Source of the DNA: Alitta virens
Taxonomy: Eukaryota > Annelida > Polychaeta > Phyllodocida > Nereididae
DNA length: 64,000 nt
Assembly (NCBI GenBank): GCA_932294295.1
Contig: OW028576.1
Location: forward strand, 21,149,227 to 21,213,226
Reading direction: 5' to 3'
The position numbers and the translations under genes were made by a program. Below the pieces are notes generated by a model, which did not search any database, was not told the DNA's origin, and was given only the letters and a program-made list of their open reading frames with translations. Below, piece by piece: positions 50,301 through 62,127 of the stretch (its first letter is position 1; every line of letters begins with the position of its first letter).

Positions 50301-53300
50301 ATGTTGACGGCTAAATGTTGACGGCTTAATGTTGACGGCTTAATGTTGACGGCTTAATGTTGTGGTCAGCTTAATGTTGTGGTCAGCTTAATGTTGACGG
50401 CTAAATGTTGACGGCTAAATGTTGACGGCTTAATGTTGACGGCTTAATGTTGACAGCTTAATGTTGTGGTCAGCTTGTTGACGGCTTAATGTTGTGGTCA
50501 GCTTAATGTTGACGGCTTAATGTTGACGGCTAAATGTTGACGGCTTAATGTTGACGGCTTAATGTTGACGGCTTAATGTTAACAGCTTAATGTTGTGGTC
50601 AGCTTGTTGACGGCTTAATGTTGTGGTCAGCTTAATGTTGACGGCTTAATGTTGACGGCTTAATGTTGTGGTCAGCTTAATGTTGACGGCTTAATGTTGA
50701 CGGCTTAATGTTGACGGCTTAATGTTGACGGCTAAATGTTGACGGCTTAATGTTGACGGCTTAATGTTGTGGTCAGCTTAATGTTGACGGCTTTATGTTG
50801 ACGGCTTAATGTTGACGGCTTAATGTTGTGGTCAGCTTAATGTTGACGGCTTAATGTTGACGGCTTAATGTTGACGGCTTAATGTTGTGGTCAGCTTAAT
50901 GTTGACGGCTTAATGTTGACGGCTAAATGTTGACGGCTTAATGTTGACGGCTTAATGTTGACGGCTTAATGTTGTGGTCAGCTTAATGTTGACGGCTTAA
51001 TGTTGACGGCTTAATGTTGACGGCTTAATGTTGTGGTCAGCTTAATGTTGACGGCTTAATGTTGACGGCAAATGTTGACGGCTTAATGTTGACGGCTTAA
51101 TGTTGACAACTAAATGTTGTGGTCAGCTTAATGTTGACGGCTTAATGTTGACGGCTTAATGTTGTGGTCAGCTTAATGTTGACGGCTTAATGTTGACGGC
51201 TAAATGTTGACGGCTAAATGTTGACGGCTTAATGTTGACGGTTTAATGTTGTGGTCAGCTTGTTGACGGCTTAATGTTGTGGTCAGCTTAATGTTGACGG
51301 CTTAATGTTGACGGCTTAATGTTGACGGCTTAATGTTGACGGCTAAATGTTGACGGCTTAATGTTGACGGCTTAATGTTGACGGCTCAATGTTGTGGTCA
51401 GCTTAATGTTGACGGCTTTATGTTGACGGCTTAATGTTGACGGCTTAATGTTGTGGTCTGCTTAATGTTGACGGCTTAATGTTGACGGCTTAATGTTGAC
51501 GGCTTAATGTTGTGGTCAGCTTAATGTTGACGGCTTAATGTTGACGGCTTAATGTTGACGGCTTAATGTTGACGGCTCAATGTTGACGGCAAATCTTGAC
51601 GGTTTAATGTTGACGGCTTAATGTTGACGGCTAAATGTTGACGGCTTAATGTTGACGGCTTAATGTTGACGGCAAATCTTGACGGTTTAATGTTGACGGC
51701 ATAATGTTGACGGCTTAATGTTGACGGCTTAATGTTGACGGCTTAATGTTGTGGTCAGCTTAATGTTGACGGCTTAATGTTGACGGCTTAATGTTGACGG
51801 CTTAATGTTGACGGCTTAATGTTGACGGCTTAATGTTGACGGCCTAATGTTGTGGACAGCCTAATGTTGTGGTCAGCTTAATGTTGACGGTTTAATGTTG
51901 ACGGCATAATGTTGACGGCTTAATGTTGACGGCTTAATGTTGACGGCATAATGTTGACGGCTAAATGTTGACGGCTTAATGTTGTGGTCAGCTTAATGTT
52001 GACGGCTTAATGTTGACGGCAAATGTTGACGGCTTAATGTTGTGGTCAGCTTAATGTTGTGGTCAGCTTAATGTTGACGGCTAAATGTTGACGGCTAAAT
52101 GTTGACGGCTTAATGTTGACGGCTTAATGTTGTGGTCAGCTTGTTGACGGCTTAATGTTGACGGCTTAATGTTGTGGTCAGCTTAATGTTGACGGCTAAA
52201 TGTTGACGGCTAAATGTTGACGGCTTAATGTTGACGGCTTAATGTTGACAGCTTAATGTTGTGGTCAGCTTGTTGACGGCTTAATGTTGACGGCTTAATG
52301 TTGTGGTCAGCTTAATGTTGATGGCTTAATGTTGACGGCTAAATGTTGACGGCTAAATGTTGACGGCTTAATGTTGACGGCTTAATGTTGACAGCTTAAT
52401 GTTGTGGTCAGCTTGTTGACGGCTTAATGTTGACGGCTTAATGTTGTGGTCAGCTTAATGTTGATGGCTTAATGTTGACGGCTAAATGTTGACGGCTAAA
52501 TGTTGACGGCTTAATGTTGACGGCTTAATGTTGACGGCTTAATGTTGACAGCTTAATGTTGTGGTCAGCTTAATGTTGACAGCTTAATGTTGACGGCTTA
52601 ATGTTGACGGCTTAATGTTGACGGCTAAATGTTGACGGCTTAATGTTGACGGCTTAATGTTGACGGCTCAATGTTGTGGTCAGCTTAATGTTGACGGCTT
52701 TATGTTGACGGCTTAATGTTGACGGCTTAATGTTGTGGTCTGCTTAATGTTGACGGCTTAATGTTGACGGCTTAATGTTGACGGCTTAATGTTGTGGTCA
52801 GCTTAATGTTGACGGCTTAATGTTGACGGCTTAATGTTGACGGCTTAATGTTGACGGCTCAATGTTGACGGCAAATCTTGACGGTTTAATGTTGACGGCT
52901 TAATGTTGACGGCTTAATGTTGACGGCTTAATGTTGACGGCATAATGTTGACGGCTAAATGTTGACGGCTTAATGTTGTGGTCAGCTTAATGTTGACGGC
53001 TTAATGTTGACGGCAAATGTTGACGGCTTAATGTTGACGGCAAATGTTGACGGCTTAATGTTGACGGCTTAATGTTGACGGCTAAATGTTGACGGCTTAA
53101 TGTTGACGGCTTAATGTTGACGGCTTAATGTTGTGGTCAGCTTAATGTTGTGGTCAGCTTAATGTTGACGGCTAAATGTTGACGGCTAAATGTTGACGGC
53201 TTAATGTTGACGGCTTAATGTTGACAGCTTAATGTTGTGGTCAGCTTGTTGACGGCTTAATGTTGTGGTCAGCTTAATGTTGACGGCTTAATGTTGACGG

Positions 53301-53348
53301 CTAAATGTTGACGGCTTAATGTTGACGGCTTAATGTTGACGGCTTAAT
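44311..53348 (+). repeat. 8.91-kb tandem duplication, copy 2
   Basis: Second copy of the 8.91-kb unit, ending near 53,349, where it carries GTTAACAGC while copy 1 continues with plain 14-mers into its junction. At about 52,500-52,560 it has three CTTAATG 14-mers where copy 1 has two near 43,600. It shares its left part with the 5.1-kb unit and its right part with the 5.37-kb duplication. Confidence 0.9.
47180..52556 (+). repeat. 5.37-kb tandem duplication, copy 1
   Basis: The offset to copy 2 is 5,377 bp for GACAGC (47201, 52578), AATCTTG (47497, 52874), GTTAAC (47972, 53349), TGGACAGCC (48360, 53737), TTGTAGTCAG (48822, 54199) and GTTTGG (49330, 54707). It is 5,363 bp for CTTCTTG (49551, 54914), GACAAC (51105, 56468), TGGACAGCC (51855, 57218) and GATGG (52320, 57683). 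One monomer is lost between the two groups. The unit lies inside the second 8.91-kb copy and crosses its right edge. Confidence 0.88.
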
Positions 53349-56300
53349 GTTAACAGCTTAATGTTGTGGTCAGCTTGTTGACGGCTTAATGTTGTGGTCA
53401 GCTTAATGTTGACGGCTTAATGTTGACGGCTTAATGTTGACGGCTTAATGTTGACGGCTCAATGTTGACGGCAAATCTTGACGGTTTAATGTTGACGGCT
53501 TAATGTTGACGGCTAAATGTTGACGGCTTAATGTTGACGGCTTAATGTTGACGGCAAATCTTGACGGTTTAATGTTGACGGCATAATGTTGACGGCTTAA
53601 TGTTGACGGCTTAATGTTGACGGCTTAATGTTGTGGTCAGCTTAATGTTGACGGCTTAATGTTGACGGCTTAATGTTGACGGCTTAATGTTGACGGCTTA
53701 ATGTTGACGGCTTAATGTTGACGGCTTAATGTTGTGGACAGCCTAATGTTGTGGTCAGCTTAATGTTGACGGTTTAATGTTGACGGCATAATGTTGACGG
53801 CTTAATGTTGACGGCTTAATGTTGACGGCATAATGTTGACGGCTAAATGTTGACGGCTTAATGTTGTGGTCAGCTTAATGTTGACGGCTTAATGTTGACG
53901 GCAAATGTTGACGGCTTAATGTTGTGGTCAGCTTAATGTTGTGGTCAGCTTAATGTTGACGGCTAAATGTTGACGGCTAAATGTTGACGGCTTAATGTTG
54001 ACGGCTTAATGTTGACAGCTTAATGTTGTGGTCAGCTTGTTGACGGCTTAATGTTGACGGCTTAATGTTGTGGTCAGCTTAATGTTGACGGCTAAATGTT
54101 GACGGCTAAATGTTGACGGCTTAATGTTGACGGCTTAATGTTGACAGCTTAATGTTGTGGTCAGCTTGTTGACGGCTTAATGTTGACGGCTTAATGTTGT
54201 AGTCAGCTTAATGTTGATGGCTTAATGTTGACGGCTAAATGTTGACGGCTAAATGTTGACGGCTTAATGTTGACGGCTTAATGTTGACGGCTTAATGTTG
54301 ACAGCTTAATGTTGTGGTCAGCTTGTTGACGGCTTAATGTTGTGGTCAGCTTAATGTTGACGGCTTAATGTTGACGGCTTAATGTTGTGGTCAGCTTAAT
54401 GTTGACGGCTTAATGTTGACGGCTTAATGTTGACGGCTTAATGTTGACGGCTTAATGTTGACGGCTAAATGTTGACGGCTTAATGTTGACGGCTTAATGT
54501 TGTGGTCAGCTTAATGTTGACGGCTTAATGTTGACGGCTTAATGTTGACGGCTTAATGTTGTGGTCAGCTTAATGTTGACGGCTTAATGTTGACGGCTAA
54601 ATGTTGACGGCTTAATGTTGACGGCTTAATGTTGACGGCTTAATGTTGTGGTCAGCTTAATGTTGACGGCTTAATGTTGACGGCTTAATGTTGTGGTCAG
54701 CTTAATGTTTGGCTTAATGTTGACGGCAAATGTTGACGGCTTAATGTTGACGGCTTAATGTTGACGGCTAAATGTTGACGGCTTAATGTTGACGGCTTAA
54801 TGTTGACGGCTTAATGTTGTGGTCAGCTTAATGTTGACGGCTTAATGTTGACGGCTAAATGTTGACGGCTTAATGTTGACGGCTTAATGTTGACGGCTTA
54901 ATGTTGTGGTCAGCTTCTTGACGGCTTAATGTTGTGGTCAGCTTCTTGACGGCTTAATGTTGTGGTCAGCTTAATGTTGACGGCTTAATGTTGACGGCTT
55001 AATGTTGACGGCTTAATGTTGACGGCTAAATGTTGACGGCTTAATGTTGACGGCTTAATGTTGACGGCTCAATGTTGTGGTCAGCTTAATGTTGACGGCT
55101 TTATGTTGACGGCTTAATGTTGACGGCTTAATGTTGTGGTCTGCTTAATGTTGACGGCTTAATGTTGACGGCTTAATGTTGTGGTCAGCTTAATGTTGAC
55201 GGCTTAATGTTGACGGCTTAATGTTGACGGCTTAATGTTGACGGCTTAATGTTGACGGCTCAATGTTGTGGTCAGCTTAATGTTGACGGCTTTATGTTGA
55301 CGGCTTAATGTTGACGGCTTAATGTTGTGGTCTGCTTAATGTTGACGGCTTAATGTTGACGGCTTAATGTTGACGGCTTAATGTTGTGGTCAGCTTAATG
55401 TTGACGGCTTAATGTTGACGGCTTAATGTTGACGGCTTAATGTTGACGGCTCAATGTTGACGGCAAATCTTGACGGTTTAATGTTGACGGCTTAATGTTG
55501 ACGGCTTAATGTTGACGGCTTAATGTTGACGGCATAATGTTGACGGCTAAATGTTGACGGCTTAATGTTGTGGTCAGCTTAATGTTGACGGCTTAATGTT
55601 GACGGCAAATGTTGACGGCTTAATGTTGACGGCAAATGTTGACGGCTTAATGTTGACGGCTTAATGTTGACGGCTAAATGTTGACGGCTTAATGTTGACG
55701 GCTTAATGTTGACGGCTTAATGTTGTGGTCAGCTTAATGTTGTGGTCAGCTTAATGTTGACGGCTAAATGTTGACGGCTAAATGTTGACGGCTTAATGTT
55801 GACGGCTTAATGTTGACAGCTTAATGTTGTGGTCAGCTTGTTGACGGCTTAATGTTGTGGTCAGCTTAATGTTGACGGCTTAATGTTGACGGCTAAATGT
55901 TGACGGCTTAATGTTGACGGCTTAATGTTGACGGCTTAATGTTAACAGCTTAATGTTGTGGTCAGCTTGTTGACGGCTTAATGTTGTGGTCAGCTTAATG
56001 TTGACGGCTTAATGTTGACGGCTTAATGTTGTGGTCAGCTTAATGTTGACGGCTTAATGTTGACGGCTTAATGTTGACGGCTTAATGTTGACGGCTAAAT
56101 GTTGACGGCTTAATGTTGACGGCTTAATGTTGTGGTCAGCTTAATGTTGACGGCTTTATGTTGACGGCTTAATGTTGACGGCTTAATGTTGTGGTCAGCT
56201 TAATGTTGACGGCTTAATGTTGACGGCTTAATGTTGACGGCTTAATGTTGTGGTCAGCTTAATGTTGACGGCTTAATGTTGACGGCTAAATGTTGACGGC

Positions 56301-57745
56301 TTAATGTTGACGGCTTAATGTTGACGGCTTAATGTTGTGGTCAGCTTAATGTTGACGGCTTAATGTTGACGGCTTAATGTTGACGGCTTAATGTTGTGGT
56401 CAGCTTAATGTTGACGGCTTAATGTTGACGGCAAATGTTGACGGCTTAATGTTGACGGCTTAATGTTGACAACTAAATGTTGTGGTCAGCTTAATGTTGA
56501 CGGCTTAATGTTGACGGCTTAATGTTGTGGTCAGCTTAATGTTGACGGCTTAATGTTGACGGCTAAATGTTGACGGCTAAATGTTGACGGCTTAATGTTG
56601 ACGGTTTAATGTTGTGGTCAGCTTGTTGACGGCTTAATGTTGTGGTCAGCTTAATGTTGACGGCTTAATGTTGACGGCTTAATGTTGACGGCTTAATGTT
56701 GACGGCTAAATGTTGACGGCTTAATGTTGACGGCTTAATGTTGACGGCTCAATGTTGTGGTCAGCTTAATGTTGACGGCTTTATGTTGACGGCTTAATGT
56801 TGACGGCTTAATGTTGTGGTCTGCTTAATGTTGACGGCTTAATGTTGACGGCTTAATGTTGACGGCTTAATGTTGTGGTCAGCTTAATGTTGACGGCTTA
56901 ATGTTGACGGCTTAATGTTGACGGCTTAATGTTGACGGCTCAATGTTGACGGCAAATCTTGACGGTTTAATGTTGACGGCTTAATGTTGACGGCTAAATG
57001 TTGACGGCTTAATGTTGACGGCTTAATGTTGACGGCAAATCTTGACGGTTTAATGTTGACGGCATAATGTTGACGGCTTAATGTTGACGGCTTAATGTTG
57101 ACGGCTTAATGTTGTGGTCAGCTTAATGTTGACGGCTTAATGTTGACGGCTTAATGTTGACGGCTTAATGTTGACGGCTTAATGTTGACGGCTTAATGTT
57201 GACGGCCTAATGTTGTGGACAGCCTAATGTTGTGGTCAGCTTAATGTTGACGGTTTAATGTTGACGGCATAATGTTGACGGCTTAATGTTGACGGCTTAA
57301 TGTTGACGGCATAATGTTGACGGCTAAATGTTGACGGCTTAATGTTGTGGTCAGCTTAATGTTGACGGCTTAATGTTGACGGCAAATGTTGACGGCTTAA
57401 TGTTGTGGTCAGCTTAATGTTGTGGTCAGCTTAATGTTGACGGCTAAATGTTGACGGCTAAATGTTGACGGCTTAATGTTGACGGCTTAATGTTGTGGTC
57501 AGCTTGTTGACGGCTTAATGTTGACGGCTTAATGTTGTGGTCAGCTTAATGTTGACGGCTAAATGTTGACGGCTAAATGTTGACGGCTTAATGTTGACGG
57601 CTTAATGTTGACAGCTTAATGTTGTGGTCAGCTTGTTGACGGCTTAATGTTGACGGCTTAATGTTGTGGTCAGCTTAATGTTGATGGCTTAATGTTGACG
57701 GCTAAATGTTGACGGCTAAATGTTGACGGCTTAATGTTGACGGCT
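52557..57745 (+). repeat. 5.37-kb tandem duplication, copy 2
   Basis: Second copy of the 5.37-kb unit. Similarity to copy 1 ends near 57,745, where an extra CTTAATG 14-mer precedes GACAGC and the sequence switches to material like 54.24 kb onward (GTTTGG 54707 to 58174, 3,467 bp; CTTCTTG 54914 to 58395, 3,481 bp). That second similarity runs to about 58.61 kb. Confidence 0.85.
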
Positions 57746-60700
57746 TAATGTTGACGGCTTAATGTTGACAGCTTAATGTTGTGGTCAGCTTGTTGACGGC
57801 TTAATGTTGTGGTCAGCTTAATGTTGACGGCTTAATGTTGACGGCTTAATGTTGTGGTCAGCTTAATGTTGACGGCTTAATGTTGACGGCTTAATGTTGA
57901 CGGCTTAATGTTGACGGCTAAATGTTGACGGCTTAATGTTGACGGCTTAATGTTGTGGTCAGCTTAATGTTGACGGCTTAATGTTGACGGCTTAATGTTG
58001 ACGGCTTAATGTTGTGGTCAGCTTAATGTTGACGGCTTAATGTTGACGGCTAAATGTTGACGGCTTAATGTTGACGGCTTAATGTTGACGGCTTAATGTT
58101 GTGGTCAGCTTAATGTTGACGGCTTAATGTTGACGGCTTAATGTTGACGGCTTAATGTTGTGGTCAGCTTAATGTTTGGCTTAATGTTGACGGCAAATGT
58201 TGACGGCTTAATGTTGACGGCTTAATGTTGACGGCTAAATGTTGACGGCTTAATGTTGACGGCTTAATGTTGACGGCTTAATGTTGTGGTCAGCTTAATG
58301 TTGACGGCTTAATGTTGACGGCTAAATGTTGACGGCTTAATGTTGACGGCTTAATGTTGACGGCTTAATGTTGACGGCTTAATGTTGTGGTCAGCTTCTT
58401 GACGGCTTAATGTTGTGGTCAGCTTAATGTTGACGGCTTAATGTTGACGGCTTAATGTTGACGGCTTAATGTTGACGGCTAAATGTTGACGGCTTAATGT
58501 TGACGGCTTAATGTTGACGGCTCAATGTTGTGGTCAGCTTAATGTTGACGGCTTTATGTTGACGGCTTAATGTTGACGGCTTAATGTTGTGGTCTGCTTA
58601 ATGTTGACGGCATAATGTTGACGGCTTAATGTTGTGGTCAGCTTGTTGACGGCTTAATGTTGTGGTCAGCTTAATGTTGACGGCTTAATGTTGACGGCTA
58701 AATGTGGACGGCTTAATGTTGACGGCTTAATGTTGATGGCTAAATGTTGTGGTCAGCTTAACGTTGACGGCTTAATGTTGACGGCTTAATGTTGTGGTCA
58801 GCTTAATGTTGACGGCTAAATGTTGACGGCAAATGTTGACGGTTTAATGTTGACGGCATAATGTTGACGGCTTAATGTTGACGGCTTAATGTTGACGGCA
58901 TAATGTTGACGGCTAAATGTTGACGGCTTAATGTTGACGGCTTAATGTTGACGGCTAAATGTTGACGGCTTAATGTTGACGGCTTAATGTTGACGGCTAA
59001 ATGTTGACGGCTTAATGTTGACGGCTTAATGTTGACGGCTTAATGTTGACGGCTTAATGTTGATGGCTTAATGTTGTGGTCAGCTTAATGTTGACGGCTT
59101 AATGTTGACGGCTTAATGTTGACGGCTTAATGTTGACGGCTATATGTTGACGGCTTAATGTTGACGGCTTAATTTTGACGGCTTAATGTTGACGGCTTAA
59201 TGTTGTGGTCAGCTTAATGTTGACGGCTTAATGTTGACGGCTCAATGTTGTGGTCAGCTTAATGTTGACGGCTTTATGTTGACGGCTTAATGTTGACGGC
59301 TTAATGTTGTGGTCTGCTTAATGTTGACGGCTTAATGTTGACGGCTTAATGTTGACGGCTTAATGTTGTGGTCAGCTTAATGTTGAAGGCTTAATGTTGA
59401 CGGCTTAATGTTGACGGCTTAATGTTGACGGCTTAATGTTGACGGCTTAATGTTGACGGCTTAATGTTAACAGCTTAATGTTGTGGTCAGCTTGTTGACG
59501 GCTTAATGTTGTGGTCAGCTTAATGTTGACGGCTTAATGTTGACGGCTTAATGTTGACGGCTTAATGTTGACGGCTCAATGTTGACGGCAAATCTTGACG
59601 GTTTAATGTTGACGGCTTAATGTTGACGGCTAAATGTTGACGGCTTAATGTTGACGGCTTAATGTTGACGGCAAATCTTGACGGTTTAATGTTGACGGCA
59701 TAATGTTGACGGCTTAATGTTGACGGCTTAATGTTGACGGCTTAATGTTGTGGTCAGCTTAATGTTGACGGCTTAATGTTGACGGCTTAATGTTGACGGC
59801 TTAATGTTGACGGCTTAATGTTGACGGCTTAATGTTGACGGCTTAATGTTGTGGACAGCCTAATGTTGTGGTCAGCTTAATGTTGACGGTTTAATGTTGA
59901 CGGCATAATGTTGACGGCTTAATGTTGACGGCTTAATGTTGACGGCATAATGTTGACGGCTAAATGTTGACGGCTTAATGTTGTGGTCAGCTTAATGTTG
60001 ACGGCTTAATGTTGACGGCAAATGTTGACGGCTTAATGTTGTGGTCAGCTTAATGTTGTGGTCAGCTTAATGTTGACGGCTAAATGTTGACGGCTAAATG
60101 TTGACGGCTTAATGTTGACGGCTTAATGTTGACAGCTTAATGTTGTGGTCAGCTTGTTGACGGCTTAATGTTGACGGCTTAATGTTGTGGTCAGCTTAAT
60201 GTTGACGGCTAAATGTTGACGGCTAAATGTTGACGGCTTAATGTTGACGGCTTAATGTTGACAGCTTAATGTTGTGGTCAGCTTGTTGACGGCTTAATGT
60301 TGACGGCTTAATGTTGTAGTCAGCTTAATGTTGATGGCTTAATGTTGACGGCTAAATGTTGACGGCTAAATGTTGACGGCTTAATGTTGACGGCTTAATG
60401 TTGACGGCTTAATGTTGACAGCTTAATGTTGTGGTCAGCTTGTTGACGGCTTAATGTTGTGGTCAGCTTAATGTTGACGGCTTAATGTTGACGGCTTAAT
60501 GTTGTGGTCAGCTTAATGTTGACGGCTTAATGTTGACGGCTTAATGTTGACGGCTTAATGTTGACGGCTTAATGTTGACGGCTAAATGTTGACGGCTTAA
60601 TGTTGACGGCTTAATGTTGTGGTCAGCTTAATGTTGACGGCTTAATGTTGACGGCTTAATGTTGACGGCTTAATGTTGTGGTCAGCTTAATGTTGACGGC

Positions 60701-62127
60701 TTAATGTTGACGGCTAAATGTTGACGGCTTAATGTTGACGGCTTAATGTTGACGGCTTAATGTTGTGGTCAGCTTAATGTTGACGGCTTAATGTTGACGG
60801 CTTAATGTTGTGGTCAGCTTAATGTTTGGCTTAATGTTGACGGCAAATGTTGACGGCTTAATGTTGACGGCTTAATGTTGACGGCTAAATGTTGACGGCT
60901 TAATGTTGACGGTTTAATGTTGACGGCTTAATGTTGTGGTCAGCTTAATGTTGACGGCTTAATGTTGACGGCTAAATGTTGACGGCTTAATGTTGACGGC
61001 TTAATGTTGACGGCTTAATGTTGACGGCTTAATGTTGTGGTCAGCTTCTTGACGGCTTAATGTTGTGGTCAGCTTCTTGACGGCTTAATGTTGTGGTCAG
61101 CTTAATGTTGACGGCTTAATGTTGACGGCTTAATGTTGACGGCTTAATGTTGACGGCTAAATGTTGACGGCTTAATGTTGACGGCTTAATGTTGACGGCT
61201 CAATGTTGTGGTCAGCTTAATGTTGACGGCTTTATGTTGACGGCTTAATGTTGACGGCTTAATGTTGTGGTCTGCTTAATGTTGACGGCTTAATGTTGAC
61301 GGCTTAATGTTGTGGTCAGCTTAATGTTGACGGCTTAATGTTGACGGCTTAATGTTGACGGCTTAATGTTGACGGCTTAATGTTGACGGCTCAATGTTGT
61401 GGTCAGCTTAATGTTGACGGCTTTATGTTGACGGCTTAATGTTGACGGCTTAATGTTGTGGTCTGCTTAATGTTGACGGCTTAATGTTGACGGCTTAATG
61501 TTGACGGCTTAATGTTGTGGTCAGCTTAATGTTGACGGCTTAATGTTGACGGCTTAATGTTGACGGCTTAATGTTGACGGCTCAATGTTGACGGCAAATC
61601 TTGACGGTTTAATGTTGACGGCTTAATGTTGACGGCTTAATGTTGACGGCTTAATGTTGACGGCATAATGTTGACGGCTAAATGTTGACGGCTTAATGTT
61701 GTGGTCAGCTTAATGTTGACGGCTTAATGTTGACGGCAAATGTTGACGGCTTAATGTTGACGGCAAATGTTGACGGCTTAATGTTGACGGCTTAATGTTG
61801 ACGGCTAAATGTTGACGGCTTAATGTTGACGGCTTAATGTTGACGGCTTAATGTTGTGGTCAGCTTAATGTTGTGGTCAGCTTAATGTTGACGGCTAAAT
61901 GTTGACAGCTAAATGTTGACGGCTTAATGTTGACGGCTTAATGTTGACAGCTTAATGTTGTGGTCAGCTTGTTGACGGCTTAATGTTGTGGTCAGCTTAA
62001 TGTTGACGGCTTAATGTTGACGGCTAAATGTTGACGGCTTAATGTTGACGGCTTAATGTTGACGGCTTAATGTTAACAGCTTAATGTTGTGGTCAGCTTG
62101 TTGACGGCTTAATGTTGTGGTCAGCTT
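57576..62127 (+). repeat. 4,552-bp tandem duplication, copy 1
   Basis: Markers repeat at exactly 4,552 bp: GACAGC (57610, 62162), GATGG (57683, 62235), GTTTGG (58174, 62726), CTTCTTG (58395, 62947), AATGTGGACGG (58701, 63253), AACGTTG (58760, 63312) and CTATATG (59140, 63692). Matching begins at 57576 and 62128. Its right half (59.4-62.1 kb) also matches 53.3-56.0 kb at 6,117-6,131 bp (GTTAAC 53349, 59466; GTTTGG 54707, 60824; GTTAAC 55941, 62072). Confidence 0.9.
58610..59465 (+). repeat. Variant-rich segment with private monomers
   Basis: This stretch does not follow the order of the flanking duplicated units. It holds AATGTGGACGG (58701), a GATGG unit followed by CTAAATG with a 17-mer tail, AACGTTG (58760), two GGCATAATG units around a pair of plain 14-mers, a run in which CTAAATG alternates with two plain 14-mers, CTATATG (59140), AATTTTG (about 59171) and GAAGG (about 59386). 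The run near 58.80-58.92 kb resembles blocks near 2.64-2.76 kb and 37.06-37.19 kb. It may be an island of the older left-type array placed within the right subdomain. It is copied again from about 63.16 kb. Confidence 0.65.

Noticed and set aside
35401..53348. Large duplications as an assembly artefact
   Set aside because: Not excluded, but less likely as a full explanation: copies carry private variants and whole-monomer indels, and breakpoints differ between events. Spanning ultra-long reads would settle it.
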